Positions 24,405 to 32,624 of a DNA stretch of 55,389 nucleotides are shown here, one piece after another. The DNA is taken from positions 1 to 55,389 of the forward strand of contig DVGO01000081.1 of the NCBI GenBank assembly GCA_018712645.1. The letters run 5' to 3'. Numbering within the stretch: the first letter of the stretch is position 1; the number at the start of each line of letters is the position of its first letter. Below the pieces are notes generated by a model. That model worked only from the letters and a program-made list of their open reading frames with translations. It was not told the origin of the DNA and ran no database searches. The stretch is from Candidatus Faecousia faecavium (lineage in GTDB: Bacteria > Bacillota > Clostridia > Oscillospirales > Oscillospiraceae). The position numbers and the translations under genes were made by a program.

Positions 24405-25097
24405 ATGAAAGAAGCAAAAAAGATAGACGAGCTTCCCCGATACCTGGATCAGGAAATACTCAATCAGGAGATAGTCAGCCCGGAAATGCTGTCCTTTCGC
24501 AGTGAGGCGGGCCGCATTCGCCAGCTGTACAACAGCGCCATGCAGGTGGCTTCCACCCAGCTGAACATTCTGGACGCAGAATTCTCCTCGGTATATGACC
24601 ATTCCCCCATTCACCATTTGGAGTGCCGGGTGAAAAAGCTGGACAGCATCATTGAAAAACTCCTGCGAAAGGGTTACGAGGTCACGCCGGACAACTTTCA
24701 CCGCATCCGGGACATTGCCGGTATCCGGGTCATCTGCAACTATGTGGACGATATCTACTACCTGCGCAATCTGCTCATCGGCAACAGCGATTTTCAGCTG
24801 CTGCGGGAGCGGGATTATATCCAGCAGCCCAAAGAAAACGGCTACCGCAGCCTGCACCTGATTCTGAATGTGCCGTTTATGATTGCCGAAGGCCGGATGG
24901 CCCTGCCTGTGGAAATCCAGCTGCGTACCATTGCCATGGACATGTGGGCCAGTCTGGAACATGAGCTGCGCTACAAATCCAACCGGGATTTTTCCACCCA
25001 GGAATCCCGGCAACTGCTGGAATGCGCCCAAACCCTGGCGGATCTGGATCAGAAAATGCAGCTTTTGTTTTGCGGCAAGGAAGAAGGCGGGGAATAA
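24405..25097 (+). CDS. Small alarmone synthetase, RelQ/YjbM-like
   Basis: A 230-residue RelA/SpoT-domain protein without a hydrolase domain, expected to make (p)ppGpp from ATP and GTP or GDP. Visible motifs are 'RIRDIAGIRVICNYVDDIY' near residue 104 (RxxD ATP loop region), 'KENGYRSLHLI' near residue 145, and 'PVEIQLRTIAMDMWASLEH' near residue 165. Length is near that of RelQ (about 211). The ribosome site is weak, with GGAAGG 13 bases from the ATG, so translation may be low or the mRNA may be structured. It is a monocistronic unit after a 150-base gap in which I see no gene. Confidence 0.88.
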   Translation: MKEAKKIDELPRYLDQEILNQEIVSPEMLSFRSEAGRIRQLYNSAMQVASTQLNILDAEFSSVYDHSPIHHLECRVKKLDSIIEKLLRKGYEVTPDNFHRIRDIAGIRVICNYVDDIYYLRNLLIGNSDFQLLRERDYIQQPKENGYRSLHLILNVPFMIAEGRMALPVEIQLRTIAMDMWASLEHELRYKSNRDFSTQESRQLLECAQTLADLDQKMQLLFCGKEEGGE

Positions 25098-25172
25098 ACT
25101 CGGATTTTGGAACTCTACCGGCAGTAGAATTTCCCGTTTCTCTCTCCTGTAGCTTCCGATTTGCCTGGTTTC

Positions 25173-25201
25173 TTTACTTTTCCTCCCGGGAGTGTTACAC
25201 T
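25173..25201 (+). promoter_or_regulatory. Promoter for the DegV gene
   Basis: TTTACT (25173-25178), 17 bases, TACACT (25196-25201), 32 bases ahead of the DegV ATG, with TTGGAGGGG between as ribosome site. Confidence 0.6.
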
Positions 25202-25233
25202 GATTTCAAGATAATTCACTTGGAGGGGTTTGT

Positions 25234-26103
25234 ATGCCTTTTACTGTTTTTACCGACGGCTGCTCCAATCTTCCCGGGCGGCTGCTGTCCGAACTGGACA
25301 TCCGGGTGCTTCCTTGCAGCTATATCCTCGACGGTCAGCCGGGAACCTTTGCCGGAGACATTGACAGCTTTGACACCCATGCTTACTATGACAAGCTGCG
25401 CAGCGGCTCCGTACTGAAAACCAGTCTGCTGAACACCCATCTGTTCCTGGAACATTTCCGGCCGGAGCTGGAAGCAGGCAAGGACATTGTGTATGTAGGC
25501 ATGTCCTCCGGCATCAGCGGCACCATCCAGGCCGCCCGGATTGCTGCGGAGGAGCTGAGCGAAGAATTTCCGGAGCGTACCGTGCGGATTGTGGATTCTC
25601 TGGGCGCCGGTTTCGGCACCGGACTTCTGACCTGCCGGGCCGCAGACCTGCGCAGCGAGGGAAAAACCGCAGCCCAGGCCGGGGAAATTCTGGACACAGA
25701 AGTGATGCACCTGCTGCAGTACTTTACCGTGGATGATCTGAACTTTCTCAAGCGCACCGGCCGGGTCAGCGGCGCCACCGCTGCCATTGGCACCATTCTG
25801 AACATCAAGCCCCTGCTCTGGGGTGACGCCACCGGACACATTGTCTCCTGCGGCAAATACCGGGGCCGGAAAAAGGCCATGGAGGCCATTGTGGAAATGT
25901 ACCGCACCAAGGCCATTCACCCGGAAAATCAGCGGGTAGCCATTACCCACGGTGACTGTCCGGAGGATGCCCAGAGTCTAGCCCAGCAGATTCAGGAAGT
26001 CTGCCCGCCCAAGGAATTGATCGTCTGTCCCCACGAGCCTTTCACCGGCGCCCATGTCGGTCCGGGTATGCTGGCGCTGTTCTTCTTCGGCCAGCAAAGA
26101 TAA
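25234..26103 (+). CDS. DegV family fatty-acid-binding protein
   Basis: A 289-residue cytosolic protein of the DegV/FakB family, which binds a fatty acid and presents it to the kinase FakA. The N-terminal 'FTDGCSNLP' and the pocket motif 'GMSSGISGTIQAARIAAEEL' near residue 90 are present, with 'VDDLNFLKRTGRVSGATA' near residue 165 and 'NIKPLLWGDATG' after it. FakA is not in the window, so a fatty-acid role is by family only. A strong promoter and a terminator define a single-gene unit. Confidence 0.9.
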   Translation: MPFTVFTDGCSNLPGRLLSELDIRVLPCSYILDGQPGTFAGDIDSFDTHAYYDKLRSGSVLKTSLLNTHLFLEHFRPELEAGKDIVYVGMSSGISGTIQAARIAAEELSEEFPERTVRIVDSLGAGFGTGLLTCRAADLRSEGKTAAQAGEILDTEVMHLLQYFTVDDLNFLKRTGRVSGATAAIGTILNIKPLLWGDATGHIVSCGKYRGRKKAMEAIVEMYRTKAIHPENQRVAITHGDCPEDAQSLAQQIQEVCPPKELIVCPHEPFTGAHVGPGMLALFFFGQQR

Positions 26104-26115
26104 AGAAAATGCAGC

Positions 26116-26149
26116 GAGGCGGCCTATTGGCCGCCTCCTGTTTTCTTTT
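26116..26149 (+). terminator. Terminator after DegV
   Basis: A 9-bp perfect GC-rich stem GAGGCGGCC/GGCCGCCTC with a TATT loop, followed by CTGTTTTCTTTT. Confidence 0.85.
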
Positions 26150-26187
26150 GACTGGATTATGAACAAACATCGGATGTTTTGTGAATT

Positions 26188-26214
26188 TTAGCGCTCTACC
26201 CTTGACAGTGCTAA
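26188..26214. promoter_or_regulatory. CIRCE element (HrcA operator)
   Basis: TTAGCGCTC-N9-CAGTGCTAA matches the CIRCE consensus TTAGCACTC-N9-GAGTGCTAA at 16 of 18 positions with the exact 9-base spacer. It overlaps the -35 box of the hsp20 promoter, so HrcA bound here would block transcription until heat or protein-folding stress. Confidence 0.85.
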
Positions 26215-26230
26215 AATCTGGTGCTATAGT
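26202..26230 (+). promoter_or_regulatory. hsp20 promoter
   Basis: Perfect TTGACA (26202-26207), 17 bases, TATAGT (26225-26230). The -35 lies inside the CIRCE element. The leader is about 100 bases. Confidence 0.85.
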
Positions 26231-26337
26231 ACAGGTGTTCCTTGAAAGAGGAACAGAAAAACCAAACGGTAACAAAAGTTCGCCTACGCCCGACATTCTG
26301 TCAGACGCCCACGAAAGATTGAATGGAGGAATGACTT

Positions 26338-26778
26338 ATGTTGCCTAGCATTTTTGGAGAGAACCTGTTCGATGATTTCTTTACCGATCCTTTCGGCATG
26401 ATGCCCCGTGGAAACGATCCCCTGTACGGCAAGCACGCCAGAAACATGATGAAGACCGATGTCCGGGAACTGGACAATACCTATGAGCTGGATATGGATC
26501 TTCCCGGCTTCAAGAAAGACGAGATCACGGTGGATCTGAAGAACGGCTATCTGACCGTTCAGGCCGCAAAGGGCCTGGACAAAGATCAGCAGGATCAGGC
26601 CGGCAACTATATCCGCAGAGAGCGCTATGCCGGTGTCTGCAGCCGCAGCTTCTACGTCGGCGACACCCTGCGTCCTGAGGATATCGGTGCCAAGTATGAA
26701 GACGGCATTCTGAAGCTGTCCGTACCCAAGGCAGCAAAGCGGGAGCTGCCGGAAAGCACTTCCATCACCGTCCTGTAA
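26338..26778 (+). CDS. Hsp20/alpha-crystallin small heat shock protein
   Basis: A 146-residue chaperone that holds unfolding proteins. The N terminus 'FGENLFDDFFTDPFG' is typical of clostridial Hsp18. The alpha-crystallin domain spans about residues 38-130 with 'ELDMDLPGFKKDEITVDLKN' and 'YEDGILKLSVPK'. The C-terminal 'ITVL' resembles the I-x-I/V anchor for oligomers. A TGGAGG site precedes the ATG. The HrcA operator over the promoter implies heat-shock control, rather unlike the usual GroE or DnaK targets. Confidence 0.95.
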   Translation: MLPSIFGENLFDDFFTDPFGMMPRGNDPLYGKHARNMMKTDVRELDNTYELDMDLPGFKKDEITVDLKNGYLTVQAAKGLDKDQQDQAGNYIRRERYAGVCSRSFYVGDTLRPEDIGAKYEDGILKLSVPKAAKRELPESTSITVL

Positions 26779-26786
26779 TTGAACCA

Positions 26787-26822
26787 ATGCCCTCCGGCGA
26801 AAATCGCCGGAGGGCATTTTTC
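26787..26822. terminator. Bidirectional terminator between hsp20 and the exonuclease
   Basis: A perfect 14-bp stem ATGCCCTCCGGCGA/TCGCCGGAGGGCAT with an AAA loop, followed by TTTTTCTGTTT on the plus strand. It lies between two converging genes. Confidence 0.85.
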
Positions 26823-26825
26823 TGT

Positions 26826-27377
26826 TTATAACGGGATGTAACTGTGGATGCTGTGCCCCAGCAGGGACATGATCCGCAATTCGTCCATGGCGTCATACAG
26901 GGCGTTATGGGTTTCACAGTAGCATTGGTCGCAGGAAAGCATCCGCAGCATGGATTCCACTCCGTAGCCCCGCTTCAGGCGGCCGGTGGAAAAGCAGGGG
27001 GCATGGCGGGGAATTTGAGGATTGTGCTGCCGGTAGGCCGCCATACGCATAATGTCGTACCACTGCAGATGTCCCAGCTCCGGCAGATGATTCCGGTCAA
27101 ACCCGGCGTTGTAGGCAAACATCCGCTGGACATCGTAGCCGCTGAGAAAGTCTTTCAGTTCCTCCAGCGCTTCCTGCCGGCTGCAAATGCTGGGCTTTAA
27201 GCGGCTGTCGGGAAACAAGACACTGCTGAACATCCCTCCCGCCTGGTATTCCGGAGTAAGGACATGGTATCGGGCGTCCACCATTTGAAAATTTCCGCTG
27301 TCGGCAACAATGGTGCCGATGGACATCACCCGGTTGTCCCAGGTGGTTTCTGTGTCAATAACTGCAAAATACTCCAT
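26826..27377 (-). CDS. DEDDh 3'-5' exonuclease (DnaQ-like)
   Basis: A 183-residue exonuclease-fold protein. ExoI is 'FAVIDTETTW', with the first DE pair; ExoII is 'FAYNAGFDRNHL' near residue 88; ExoIII is 'ETHNALYDAMDELRIM' near residue 157, giving the His-Asp pair. It has no polymerase domain and is similar in size to RNase T and stand-alone DnaQ domains. Substrate could be RNA or DNA. It is 21 bases downstream of the MATE gene on the same strand and may be cotranscribed. Confidence 0.85.
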   Translation of the reverse strand: MEYFAVIDTETTWDNRVMSIGTIVADSGNFQMVDARYHVLTPEYQAGGMFSSVLFPDSRLKPSICSRQEALEELKDFLSGYDVQRMFAYNAGFDRNHLPELGHLQWYDIMRMAAYRQHNPQIPRHAPCFSTGRLKRGYGVESMLRMLSCDQCYCETHNALYDAMDELRIMSLLGHSIHSYIPL

Positions 27378-27398
27378 TTCTCTCTCCTTTTCCCGGAG

Positions 27399-28736
27399 TC
27401 AAACCTTTCTGACCCGGTTCCGCCCCAGGTAAAACAGCACCCCTGCTCCATCTGCCAGGAACCAGCCAATGGGAATGGAGCACCAGATGGCAACCACTCC
27501 CAGGGGTGTGGTAGGCGCCAGGGCGTAGGACAGCACCACCCGGGTTCCCAGGGAAATGATGGTCAGAATCAGGGAAATATGGGGTTTGCCCACCCCCCGG
27601 AAATAGCCATACCAAAGGAACAGCACGCCGATGCCAACATACATGGCGCCTTCAATCCGCAGATACCGGATGCCTTCTGTCACAATGGCAGTCTCTTCCG
27701 GGTCAATGAACAGCAGCATCAGATTCCGGGCGAACAGCCAGATCAGCACCGAAATCACGGCGCAGAACAGCGCAGACACCAGGAAGGAAATCCGGGTACC
27801 CTGACGGATGCGCTCTTCCTGCTTTGCGCCATAGTTCTGGGAAACAAACATGGAATAGGCATTGCCGAACTCCTGGGCAGGCATGTAGGCGATGGTATCA
27901 ATTTTCACCGCAGCGGCAAAGGATGCCATGATGGTGGGACCAAAACTGTTGACCAGTCCCTGAATCATCAGAATGCCGAAGTTCATCACCGACTGCTGGA
28001 TGCCGGTGGCTACGTCGTTGAGGATAATTTCTTTCAGTCTGGGCATGTTCCACTTTCTGCTTTCCTTGTCCAGCCGCAGCTGAGGAAGTTTCCTTACCGC
28101 ATAACCAGCAATGCCCACGCCTGAGACCGCTTGGGCAATCACCGTAGCCCAGGCCGCACCGGCTACGCCCATATGCAGCCCTGCCACAAACCAAATGTCC
28201 AGAACCACATTGATCAGGGAAGAAATGGCCAGGAAAATCAGCGGCACCACCGAGTTTCCCATGGCCCGCAGGAGGAAGGAAAAGAAGTTATACAAAAAGA
28301 CAAACACAATTCCCACAAACACCGCTGCCACATACTCCCGGGTCATATCCATCAGTTCCGCGGGGGTTTGCAGCAGCTTCAGAATCGGCTCCATCCCCGG
28401 GTAGAGAATCAGGTACAGCCCAGCCGTTACCGCCAGAATAAACCAAAAGGACAGCCAGATATCCCCTTTCAGCTTTTCTTCGTCTCTGGCCCCGTAATCC
28501 GTGGAGAAAAACGCGCCGCTGCCCATGCAAAGACCGATGATGATGGAGGTCAAAAATACCATCAGCGTATAGGCAGACCCCACCGCCGCCAGGGCATTGG
28601 CGCCAATGCATTTTCCCACCACCAGGGTGTCCACCAGATTATAGATCTGCTGCAGCAGGTTTCCTGCGATCATAGGCAGAGAAAACCGAAGCAGCTTCTG
28701 AAAAATCGGCCCCTGGGTCAGATTCTCTTCTTTCAA
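27399..28736 (-). CDS. MATE family efflux transporter
   Basis: A 445-residue membrane transporter with twelve hydrophobic helices in two repeats. The N-terminal 'FSLPMIAGNLLQQIYNLVDT' and 'GSAYTLMVFLTSIIIGLCMG' are typical of DinF/NorM-like MATE pumps. Such pumps export drugs or metabolites in exchange for sodium or protons. The start is an unusual TTG at 28736, supported by CGGAGGT 7 bases upstream; no ATG is nearby. The divergent LysR gene is a likely regulator. Confidence 0.9.
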   Translation of the reverse strand: MKEENLTQGPIFQKLLRFSLPMIAGNLLQQIYNLVDTLVVGKCIGANALAAVGSAYTLMVFLTSIIIGLCMGSGAFFSTDYGARDEEKLKGDIWLSFWFILAVTAGLYLILYPGMEPILKLLQTPAELMDMTREYVAAVFVGIVFVFLYNFFSFLLRAMGNSVVPLIFLAISSLINVVLDIWFVAGLHMGVAGAAWATVIAQAVSGVGIAGYAVRKLPQLRLDKESRKWNMPRLKEIILNDVATGIQQSVMNFGILMIQGLVNSFGPTIMASFAAAVKIDTIAYMPAQEFGNAYSMFVSQNYGAKQEERIRQGTRISFLVSALFCAVISVLIWLFARNLMLLFIDPEETAIVTEGIRYLRIEGAMYVGIGVLFLWYGYFRGVGKPHISLILTIISLGTRVVLSYALAPTTPLGVVAIWCSIPIGWFLADGAGVLFYLGRNRVRKV

Positions 28737-28765
28737 CGTGATACCTCCGGTTGTTTTCTTTCTAT

Positions 28766-28793
28766 GTTATACCGGAAAACAGAGAAATTGCAA
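28766..28793 (-). promoter_or_regulatory. Promoter for the MATE gene
   Basis: On the minus strand, TTGCAA, 16 bases, TATAAC, about 30 bases ahead of the TTG start. Confidence 0.5.
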
Positions 28794-28890
28794 GAGGCAA
28801 ATTGGAAGTTTTCTTCCGGCTTCCCCGGCGCCCTGTGCCATACCTTTTCCCAAAGATTTCTGCGCAAAAATAGAAGGCATAGAAAATGCT

Positions 28891-28905
28891 ATGAATTTTA
28901 TTCAT
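28891..28905. promoter_or_regulatory. LysR-type box candidate
   Basis: ATGAATTTTATTCAT is a perfect palindrome (6-bp arms) that contains the T-N11-A core typical of LysR sites. It lies between the divergent MATE and LysR genes. Confidence 0.45.
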
Positions 28906-28998
28906 AACTATATGAAAAATAACAGCTACCACTATGACAAAATCTGCGCTATAATGTGTATCGCAGTTAGGGAATTCCAAAAGATTGCGAGGCAGAAA

Positions 28999-29934
28999 AT
29001 GCTGGACATATCCGTAAAACAAATGAAATATGCAGTAGAGATCGGTCGCTGCGGTTCCATTAACCAGGCCGCCCAGAACCTGTATGTCACCCAGTCCAGT
29101 CTGAGTAAGGCTATGAAGGAATTAGAAAGCGTGCTGGGTTACGCCGTGTTTCATCGCAGCCCCGGCGGCACCACCGTGACCAAAGAAGGCCGTGAGTTTT
29201 TGCAGATTGCCGAGGAGGTTGTCTACAAATTGGATTACCTGGAACGCCAGATCCACCTACGGAAGGATCAGCAGGCGTCCATCAATATCTCCATCCCCCG
29301 GGCGACCTATATCACCTACGCCTTTACGGAATTTTTCAAGGAAATTCAGAATCTGGAGCAGATTCAGATCAACTTCTCGGAAACCAATTCCGCCGAAGCG
29401 GTGGATAACATTCTCCATCACGGTTTTCACCTGGGCATTGTCCGCTACCCGGATATTCTGGAAGAAAACACAATCCACACCCTTCAGCAGAAAAAGCTCC
29501 GGTTCCGGCGAATCTGGACCTTTGACTATATGCTTCTGGTTTCCAAAGCGTCTCCACTGGCAAGCCGGTCCGAAATTCATCCCAGCGATCTGCATGGCTA
29601 CATTGAGCTGCTGCACGGCGATACCAGCAACACCTTCCTGCCGGAACGTGCCGACGGCCCCGGTCAGGAGGAATCCGGAAAACGGATTTATCTGTACGAG
29701 CGCGGCAGTCAGTTCGATTTTCTGAACAATGTGCCCACCACCTACATGTGGGTATCTCCCCTTCCCGAGAAGGTGCTGCAGCAGCACGAGCTGGTGCAGA
29801 TTCCCTGCCCCGATAACCGGTTCCGGTATAACGATATCCTGATTTATCACGAAGATTATCCCTTTGGCGGATACGCAGAGCAGTTTTACAACATTCTGCT
29901 GAAGACAAAGGACGAAATTGAAAAAACAAAATGA
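28999..29934 (+). CDS. LysR family transcriptional regulator
   Basis: About 311 residues. The winged HTH is at the N terminus: 'QMKYAVEIGRCGSINQAAQN', then 'LYVTQSSLSKAMKELE' as recognition helix. The ligand-binding domain starts near residue 90. ATG 28999 is chosen because homology begins there. The frame remains open upstream to 28738, but that part overlaps the divergent promoter and looks random. A TATAAT at 28951-28956 lies in the gap. It is divergent to the MATE gene, which suggests control of efflux. The effector is unknown. Confidence 0.85.
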   Translation: MLDISVKQMKYAVEIGRCGSINQAAQNLYVTQSSLSKAMKELESVLGYAVFHRSPGGTTVTKEGREFLQIAEEVVYKLDYLERQIHLRKDQQASINISIPRATYITYAFTEFFKEIQNLEQIQINFSETNSAEAVDNILHHGFHLGIVRYPDILEENTIHTLQQKKLRFRRIWTFDYMLLVSKASPLASRSEIHPSDLHGYIELLHGDTSNTFLPERADGPGQEESGKRIYLYERGSQFDFLNNVPTTYMWVSPLPEKVLQQHELVQIPCPDNRFRYNDILIYHEDYPFGGYAEQFYNILLKTKDEIEKTK

Positions 29935-29962
29935 TCCAGAATCCCACGTTTGCAGAAAGAAG

Positions 29963-30310
29963 ATGCCCCATATGGAAACTGAAATGCATGTAACATTACA
30001 TCCGGTACTTGCGATGCACGGCTACGCCATGGACTTCTCCCAGGCCCCTGGCAAGGCAACCTATCGCTTTCATGTACAGTCCGGCGAAATTGAGATTCAT
30101 CATCACAGCTATGACGGCATCGCCGGTCTGTGGTGCCTGCCCCCGGAATCCGGAGACGAAGCCGTGAAGGTTCTGCACAACGGCGACGAGGCAGAGATTA
30201 CCTTTGACAGCCGGGTCCATGATGCCGAACCGGACTTTATTGAAATTGCCAACCACCACTTCGGCAAGCGGGCGGAGTTTACTTACAGCAAGGTAAAAGA
30301 GTCCGCCTGA
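29963..30310 (+). CDS. Hypothetical protein
   Basis: About 115 residues, not recognised. It is soluble and rich in His and acidic residues ('GEIEIHHHSYDG', 'IEIANHHFGKR'), with beta-strand-like alternation. The His-rich stretches hint at metal binding, but no family supports this. It lies 28 bases after the LysR gene in the same direction. The start is uncertain: ATG 29963 or 29972, with AGAAAGAAG upstream. A strong hairpin terminator follows. Confidence 0.55.
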   Translation: MPHMETEMHVTLHPVLAMHGYAMDFSQAPGKATYRFHVQSGEIEIHHHSYDGIAGLWCLPPESGDEAVKVLHNGDEAEITFDSRVHDAEPDFIEIANHHFGKRAEFTYSKVKESA

Positions 30311-30346
30311 CGCTTTGCAGCTTACAAGTTTTCTTTCTCATTGCAT

Positions 30347-30380
30347 ACCCCCGGTTTTCCAAGGAAAACCGGGGGTGCTT
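30347..30380 (+). terminator. Terminator hairpin
   Basis: A perfect inverted repeat ACCCCCGGTTTTCC-AA-GGAAAACCGGGGGT followed by GCTTTT, after the hypothetical gene. Confidence 0.75.
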
Positions 30381-30429
30381 TTGTGGCAGCGATTAAAACT
30401 GATATCGGCAAGCCCAAGGGCTATGGCTG

Positions 30430-30591
30430 TCAGGCCTTTGCCTCCGCTTTGGATTTGCCGTTGGTTTGCAAACCGGCTGTGTCGTCCACAAGCCTGGCCA
30501 TTTGATTTTGAATCAGCGCAATGGTATCGTACCCACCGCCTGCGCTGAACATCCCCATCTGAACATAGAAGAAAAACGATGCCATGCTCAT
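30430..30591 (-). CDS. Possible small protein, divergent from a LysR gene
   Basis: A 53-residue ORF not matching any family I know. A good ribosome site (AAAGGAAGG) lies 7 bases ahead of ATG 30591; ATGs at 30597 and 30630 are also in frame. The N-terminal third is hydrophobic and Met-rich ('MSMASFFFYVQMGMFSAGG'), while the rest is amphipathic with a Lys/Ala tail. A TATAGT box (30763-30768 on the minus strand) could drive it through a leader of about 165 bases. Being divergent to a LysR gene with shared inverted repeats is typical of a LysR target. It may still be chance. Confidence 0.35.
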   Translation of the reverse strand: MSMASFFFYVQMGMFSAGGGYDTIALIQNQMARLVDDTAGLQTNGKSKAEAKA

Positions 30592-30765
30592 ACCCATACC
30601 TTCCTTTCCATATTGCGGCTGACCCGGCATATCCGAACCGGATCGCCATCTCCAGGAAGGCCGTTAAGGCTGCTCCCGCCGAAAAACTTGCCGAACACCG
30701 CTGCCACAGCGGCGGGGCTTTTCCAGCTTCCTGGAAAAACGCTTCTTTGTTTCGTTGCCGTTACT

Positions 30766-30827
30766 ATAACATAAAATATGCATAACGAAAAATTATTTAT
30801 CTTTATTTCATCATAATTTTATGTTAT
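30766..30827. promoter_or_regulatory. Widely spaced inverted repeat in a LysR promoter region
   Basis: ATAACATAAAAT (30766-30777) and its exact complement ATTTTATGTTAT (30816-30827) flank a 38-base AT-rich segment. The right arm overlaps the LysR gene's likely -10 (TATGAT, 30825-30830), and the left arm overlaps a minus-strand TATAGT. A LysR tetramer could bind both arms. Confidence 0.5.
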
Positions 30828-30856
30828 GATAAGGTCAAAAAAAGAGGAGGGATTCC

Positions 30857-31786
30857 ATGCTGGATTTTCGGATGGAGAGCTTTCTGGCGGTCTGCCGCCA
30901 TATGAACTATACCCGGGCGGCGGAAGAGCTGAACCTGTCCCAGCCTGCTGTATCCCAGCACATCCGCTGGCTGGAAGAGTACTACGCAGCGCCCCTGTTT
31001 CACTACACCAACAAACGTCTGAGCCTGACCCCGGCAGGGCAGCTGCTGCTCACAGCCGCCACTACCGTACAGCACGACCAGGCCCAGCTGAAACGGCAGA
31101 TGCAGCAAACCCTGCAGCATCCCCAGGATCTTCGTTTCGGCGTCACTCCGACGGTAGGGATGTACCTGCTGCCGGGGCCGCTGGCGAAGTATCACCGCAC
31201 CTACCCCCAGGCCAATCTCTTTCTTCAGGTGAACAACACCCAGTCTCTCTGCCAGCAACTGGACCGGGGGGAACTGGATTTTGCCATTGTGGAAGGGTAT
31301 GTGCGCAAGCGGGATTACGACACCCTGCTCTACTGCAGCGAACCGTATCTGGCGGTGTGCGCTGCTGACTATCCGCTGGAGGGAGAACCCAAATGCCTTG
31401 CTGACCTGCTGGGCCACCCCCTGATTATCCGGGAGCCCGGCTCCGGAAACCGGGAAATCATCACCCGCAGTCTCAACCGCAGCAATCTGGATCTATCGGA
31501 TTTTCGGGGTCTTCTGGAAGTGGGAGATATGCATGTTCTGAAGCAACTGCTGCTGATGGGCTGCGGTATTGGATTTCTGTACCGCTGCGCCGTTGCTGAG
31601 GATCTGGCCCAGGGACGTCTGCGGGCGCTGCATCTACAGGACATGCAGGAGCGCAACGACATCACCTTCCTCTGGCGCAAAGGCAGCGTCTTTGCCCAGG
31701 ACTACCAGCGGCTGTTCCAGCTGCTTCGCCCGGAGGTTTCTGAGAATCACACCTGCTCTTCCAGCTTCCAGCCGAAATCGTTGTGA
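30857..31786 (+). CDS. LysR family transcriptional regulator
   Basis: A 309-residue regulator. The N-terminal HTH is 'FLAVCRHMNYTRAAEELNLS' with the recognition helix 'QPAVSQHIRWLEEYY'. The effector domain has 'LRFGVTPTVGMYLLPGPLAK' near residue 92. AGAGGAGGG precedes the ATG. Its 3' end overlaps the convergent SDR gene by 40 bases, an unusually deep convergent overlap that may create antisense interference. Target and effector are unknown. Confidence 0.88.
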   Translation: MLDFRMESFLAVCRHMNYTRAAEELNLSQPAVSQHIRWLEEYYAAPLFHYTNKRLSLTPAGQLLLTAATTVQHDQAQLKRQMQQTLQHPQDLRFGVTPTVGMYLLPGPLAKYHRTYPQANLFLQVNNTQSLCQQLDRGELDFAIVEGYVRKRDYDTLLYCSEPYLAVCAADYPLEGEPKCLADLLGHPLIIREPGSGNREIITRSLNRSNLDLSDFRGLLEVGDMHVLKQLLLMGCGIGFLYRCAVAEDLAQGRLRALHLQDMQERNDITFLWRKGSVFAQDYQRLFQLLRPEVSENHTCSSSFQPKSL

Positions 31787-32457
31787 TAAATCATCTGCCG
31801 GGTCATGCCGCCGTCGATGCAGATGTTCTCGCCGGTGATAAATCCTGCTTTGTCCGAGCAGAGATAGAGCACCATATTGGCAATATCAAGAGGATTGCCC
31901 ACCCGGCCGGCTGGATGCTGGCTGGCGTCCGGGCCTTCATAGGATATGTAATCCGTATCAATCCAGCCGGGGGAGATGGAATTGACCCGCACCTTCCCTG
32001 CCAGGCTCGCCGCCAGACCATGGGTCAGGGCGCTGATGCCGCCTTTGGCTGCGGTATAGCTTTCCGTCTGGGGCTGGCTCATCCGGTCCCGAGAGGAGGA
32101 AATGTTGACAATGGCCGCCCCGGGGGCAAAGTAGGGCGCAAAGAGCTTACTCAGGTAAAACGGCGCACTGACTCCCACCCGGAGCGCATAGTTAAATTCC
32201 TCGTAGCTGCAGGTATCGATTCCCTTCATCAGGGGCAAGGCATTGTTGATGAGGTAATCCACATGGCCGTAGTCCCCAATCACCTTACGGGCAAAGTCCT
32301 CCAGCACAGTCTTTTCCCCCAGGTCTCCTGTGTAATAGCCTCCCGGCAGCAGGTCGATGGTACATACCCGGGCTCCGGCTTCCTGGAACTGCTGGGCGAT
32401 GGCTTTGCCGATGCCTTTTGCGCCGCCGGTGATGACGACAACTTTGTTTTCAAACAT
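31747..32457 (-). CDS. Short-chain dehydrogenase/reductase (SDR)
   Basis: About 236 residues of the classical SDR type. The cofactor motif is 'VVVITGGAKGIGKAIA', the structural motif is 'YLINNALP' (NNA), and the catalytic set is Ser in 'IVNISSS', Tyr and Lys in 'ESYTAAKGG'. The C terminus 'GENICIDGGM' is normal. An Asp after strand 2 ('CTIDLL') favours NAD over NADP. Substrate is unknown. ATG 32457 is preferred, with AAGGAG 8 bases upstream; ATG 32463 is too close to it. Confidence 0.88.
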   Translation of the reverse strand: MFENKVVVITGGAKGIGKAIAQQFQEAGARVCTIDLLPGGYYTGDLGEKTVLEDFARKVIGDYGHVDYLINNALPLMKGIDTCSYEEFNYALRVGVSAPFYLSKLFAPYFAPGAAIVNISSSRDRMSQPQTESYTAAKGGISALTHGLAASLAGKVRVNSISPGWIDTDYISYEGPDASQHPAGRVGNPLDIANMVLYLCSDKAGFITGENICIDGGMTRQMIYHNDFGWKLEEQV

Positions 32458-32544
32458 GGTCATTTCTCCTTTTTGTTCGGGTCTTTTCCATTTTTTCTGT
32501 GTTGCTTTCCATTATACTGCGCTCTGTCCTTCGCCGCAAGTATC

Positions 32545-32573
32545 TTGCAAATGCTGCGGCTCCATGGTATATT
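32545..32573 (+). promoter_or_regulatory. Promoter for the small membrane protein/dehydrogenase unit
   Basis: TTGCAA (32545-32550), 17 bases, TATATT (32568-32573). Confidence 0.6.
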
Positions 32574-32624
32574 GGGCTTACACTTTGAAAATCCATTTTG
32601 CCATTGTCGGGAGGGCTGGTGTCA

